From Conchocele bisecta (lineage: Eukaryota > Mollusca > Bivalvia > Lucinida > Thyasiridae): a stretch of 64,000 bases of DNA. Under the pieces are notes generated by a model. The model searched no databases. It had not been told where the DNA came from and was given only the letters and a program-made list of their open reading frames with translations. Below, piece after piece: positions 48,291-64,000 of this stretch. The stretch lies in assembly GCA_029237695.1 (NCBI GenBank), contig CM055265.1, forward strand, positions 115,108,067 through 115,172,066, in the 5' to 3' direction. The number at the start of each line of letters is the position of its first letter. The first letter of the stretch is position 1. Both the position numbers and the translations under genes were made by a program.

Positions 48291-50101
48291 CCATCCGACT
48301 ACAGGGGTGCGTCAGTGGACTGATTGCTCGATTAGCCACAAGTGTCATGAGCAGCATTTCTCCAATCACATAGACACAAATTAACCCACTAAAATTGTAA
48401 CATTTCAGAGTACATACTCCTTGCTCAAATTAAAGCTCAGAAAAGTCAATCCGTTTATTATTTGGAAATCTTGGCAAAGATCTCGACACGATTCACCATT
48501 TTTGGTCATGTCATTTCCATGGTTGGATGTGCTACCATTTTGTCTACATACCATTGTCCTGATTAAAACGCATGTGTAATTGACACATGGATTAAGTACA
48601 GTGTTCACTCGTTTACTCAAATTCCAGGGGACAGAGGACAATACTTTGGGTTAACAAAATAACTTGACTTAATGAGGGCGATTAAAAAGGAAAACATGTA
48701 TTTGGGACCAAGAACGTTACTGCGAGTTATCAGTAATTTGACTCAAGAGAGTTTGAGGTACCAGGTGTAGACTATCTGTTAAAAAGAATGAATAAATCAA
48801 AATTAACACAGACATTTTAATATTTTATTTTTGGCCCACAATTTTGCCTCTGTATAGCACATATTTCATAAGGAATCCCGACTTGCCATGTACAAACGGC
48901 AGAACAATACGAGACAAACCATGTGATTTTGTACCCAAGATATGAAAAATACAAAATAAACAAAATGCCGTCAAAAGTTGACAAAATGTCGATAGTAAAT
49001 ACAGAATAGAAAGCTGCATTTGCTCTGAAAATTTTACAACTTTCTGTAAATATTTTTCATGAAAAATTGCTTACCTTTGCTACAAAATCACGTAGCTTAT
49101 CTTGAAAGATGATCACCAACACATGCCTGAACATTGGCTTGGAAGCACTAATAAAATCCCATTATCACTTCAGAATTTGTAGTAAGAATTTAATGTAAAT
49201 GTCATTGCAAGTTGGTCATCAATTTTCCAACATTCAAGGACTTGCGATGAAATTATACAAATTACAAATCGCAGATTGAAGATAATGGCATTTCATCTGC
49301 AGTATTAAAAGGATTTCGGTATCATAAACATATATTTTGATAATTCCTAGAATATTGCACATGGTTTTAAAAATATTTAAAACTGGTTATTTTTTCACAA
49401 CTACAAATGTACATTCTTCTCCGAATAATTTCACGTTCTTGACAGTACTTTTTTGATGATGTCCTGAATTTCATAATTTTATTAACAATTTAAAGATAGG
49501 AATATATATGCCATCTATTTCTCCGTGTTTGTGTCTTATCTTCATATTAAACTGCACAGTAAAAATGTACAACAGCAAATGAGTTCATGTGAATATTATT
49601 TTTATTATGAAGAAAATGCAGAAAAAAATACAGATGGCACAAATAAGTTCCTACCCATTTAATATTGATTAACACATTTCATGCAGGATACCAGTTTAAT
49701 AACAGGTATAAACAAATTCTCAATTTGTTTTTTATTTCTCAACGAAAGTATACGTTTGTACCACTCATTTGAACCGTTTCGAAGAAAGGTGAATGGGTTT
49801 AATGTCCCAGCAACAGCTAAGGTCATATAGAGACGGGACCACAGTTTCAGTTTAAAGTCTCATCCGACAGACGAGTGGGATGGAAATACATACATGTACA
49901 ACAAATACTTTCATGGAGAAAAAAAAATGATTGGCAACATTTTTTGGCGAGAATTTTTTTTTTCTCAATGAAAGTATATGTTGTTACCACTCATTTGAAT
50001 GGTAACAACAAATACTTTTGTCGAGAAATAAGAAATTTTCGCACAAGAATGGTAGTCTTATCTCCAGCGTGAAATGGGTTAAACACAATGTTGATGCGTG
50101 A
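48291..50101. other. Gene-free stretch including likely Ahcy 3' UTR
   Basis: Nothing coding was recognised. Family E fragments lie at about 49735-49790 and 49970-50030. Reverse-strand AATAAA signals occur near 49731 and 49601; either could end the Ahcy transcript but neither is proved. Confidence 0.45.

Positions 50102-64000
<13,899 letters not shown>

Overview
This is eukaryotic, AT-rich, intron-containing DNA. The organism is most likely a bivalve mollusc. The evidence is short exons in long repeat-filled introns, a metazoan AHCY gene, tandem-repeat elements of the bivalve pearl / non-autonomous Helitron type with (CGTA)n or (CCGT)n blocks, and dozens of near-perfect fold-back MITEs. The species cannot be named from the sequence. 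Coordinates were read by eye; exon ends were fixed by GT/AG and reading phase, while repeat ends may be off by a few bases.

Three protein-coding loci are supported. (1) At 7176-7539 (+) is the last exon of a claudin/PMP22-like gene ('gene A'), whose earlier exons lie outside the window; its fourth membrane segment is spread over three frames. (2) At 29248-43796 (+) is a complete six-exon claudin/PMP22-like gene ('gene B', 586 codons). Its first extracellular loop is swollen to about 350 residues and ends in twelve acidic Asp/Trp/Pro heptads. Genes A and B are homologous in the TM3-loop2-TM4 exon (same start phase) and in the cytoplasmic tail, so they look like tandem paralogs. (3) At 50102-64000 (-) are the last six exons of S-adenosylhomocysteinase (Ahcy), running off the right edge. 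Genes B and Ahcy converge on a gene-free, repeat-rich stretch at 43.8-50.1 kb.

Layout: 0-7 kb is tandem-repeat (pearl-like) and MITE DNA; 7.2-7.5 kb is the gene A exon; 7.6-29 kb is a gene-poor MITE/SINE/satellite region; 29.2-43.8 kb is gene B, with introns full of fold-backs, one touching a splice acceptor; 43.8-50.1 kb is intergenic; 50.1-64 kb is Ahcy. One Ahcy intron carries a 39-bp minisatellite made from the gene's own intron/exon junction.

At least ten fold-back families recur. I use letters: A (about 305 bp, CAGTAGCC ends), B (about 240 bp, GGGGCCCGTTTCAC ends), C (about 370 bp, hairpin GGAATGAATGGCC), D (TTATCCCGTCAACAC ends), E (AAGTATATGTTGTTACCACT), G (CTGTCTGTTTCATGAAA ends), H (about 510 bp, TTAAAGGTACATGCCCACTC ends), K (GGGCCCGGTTG hairpin), L (GTGTATGATCACGTGG ends), M and N (tandem-repeat interiors), and I, a SINE-like repeat with the 3' motif TTGATAGGCCGTTAAACACC. 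Several nested insertions leave readable target duplications. No tRNA, rRNA or CRISPR array was seen.
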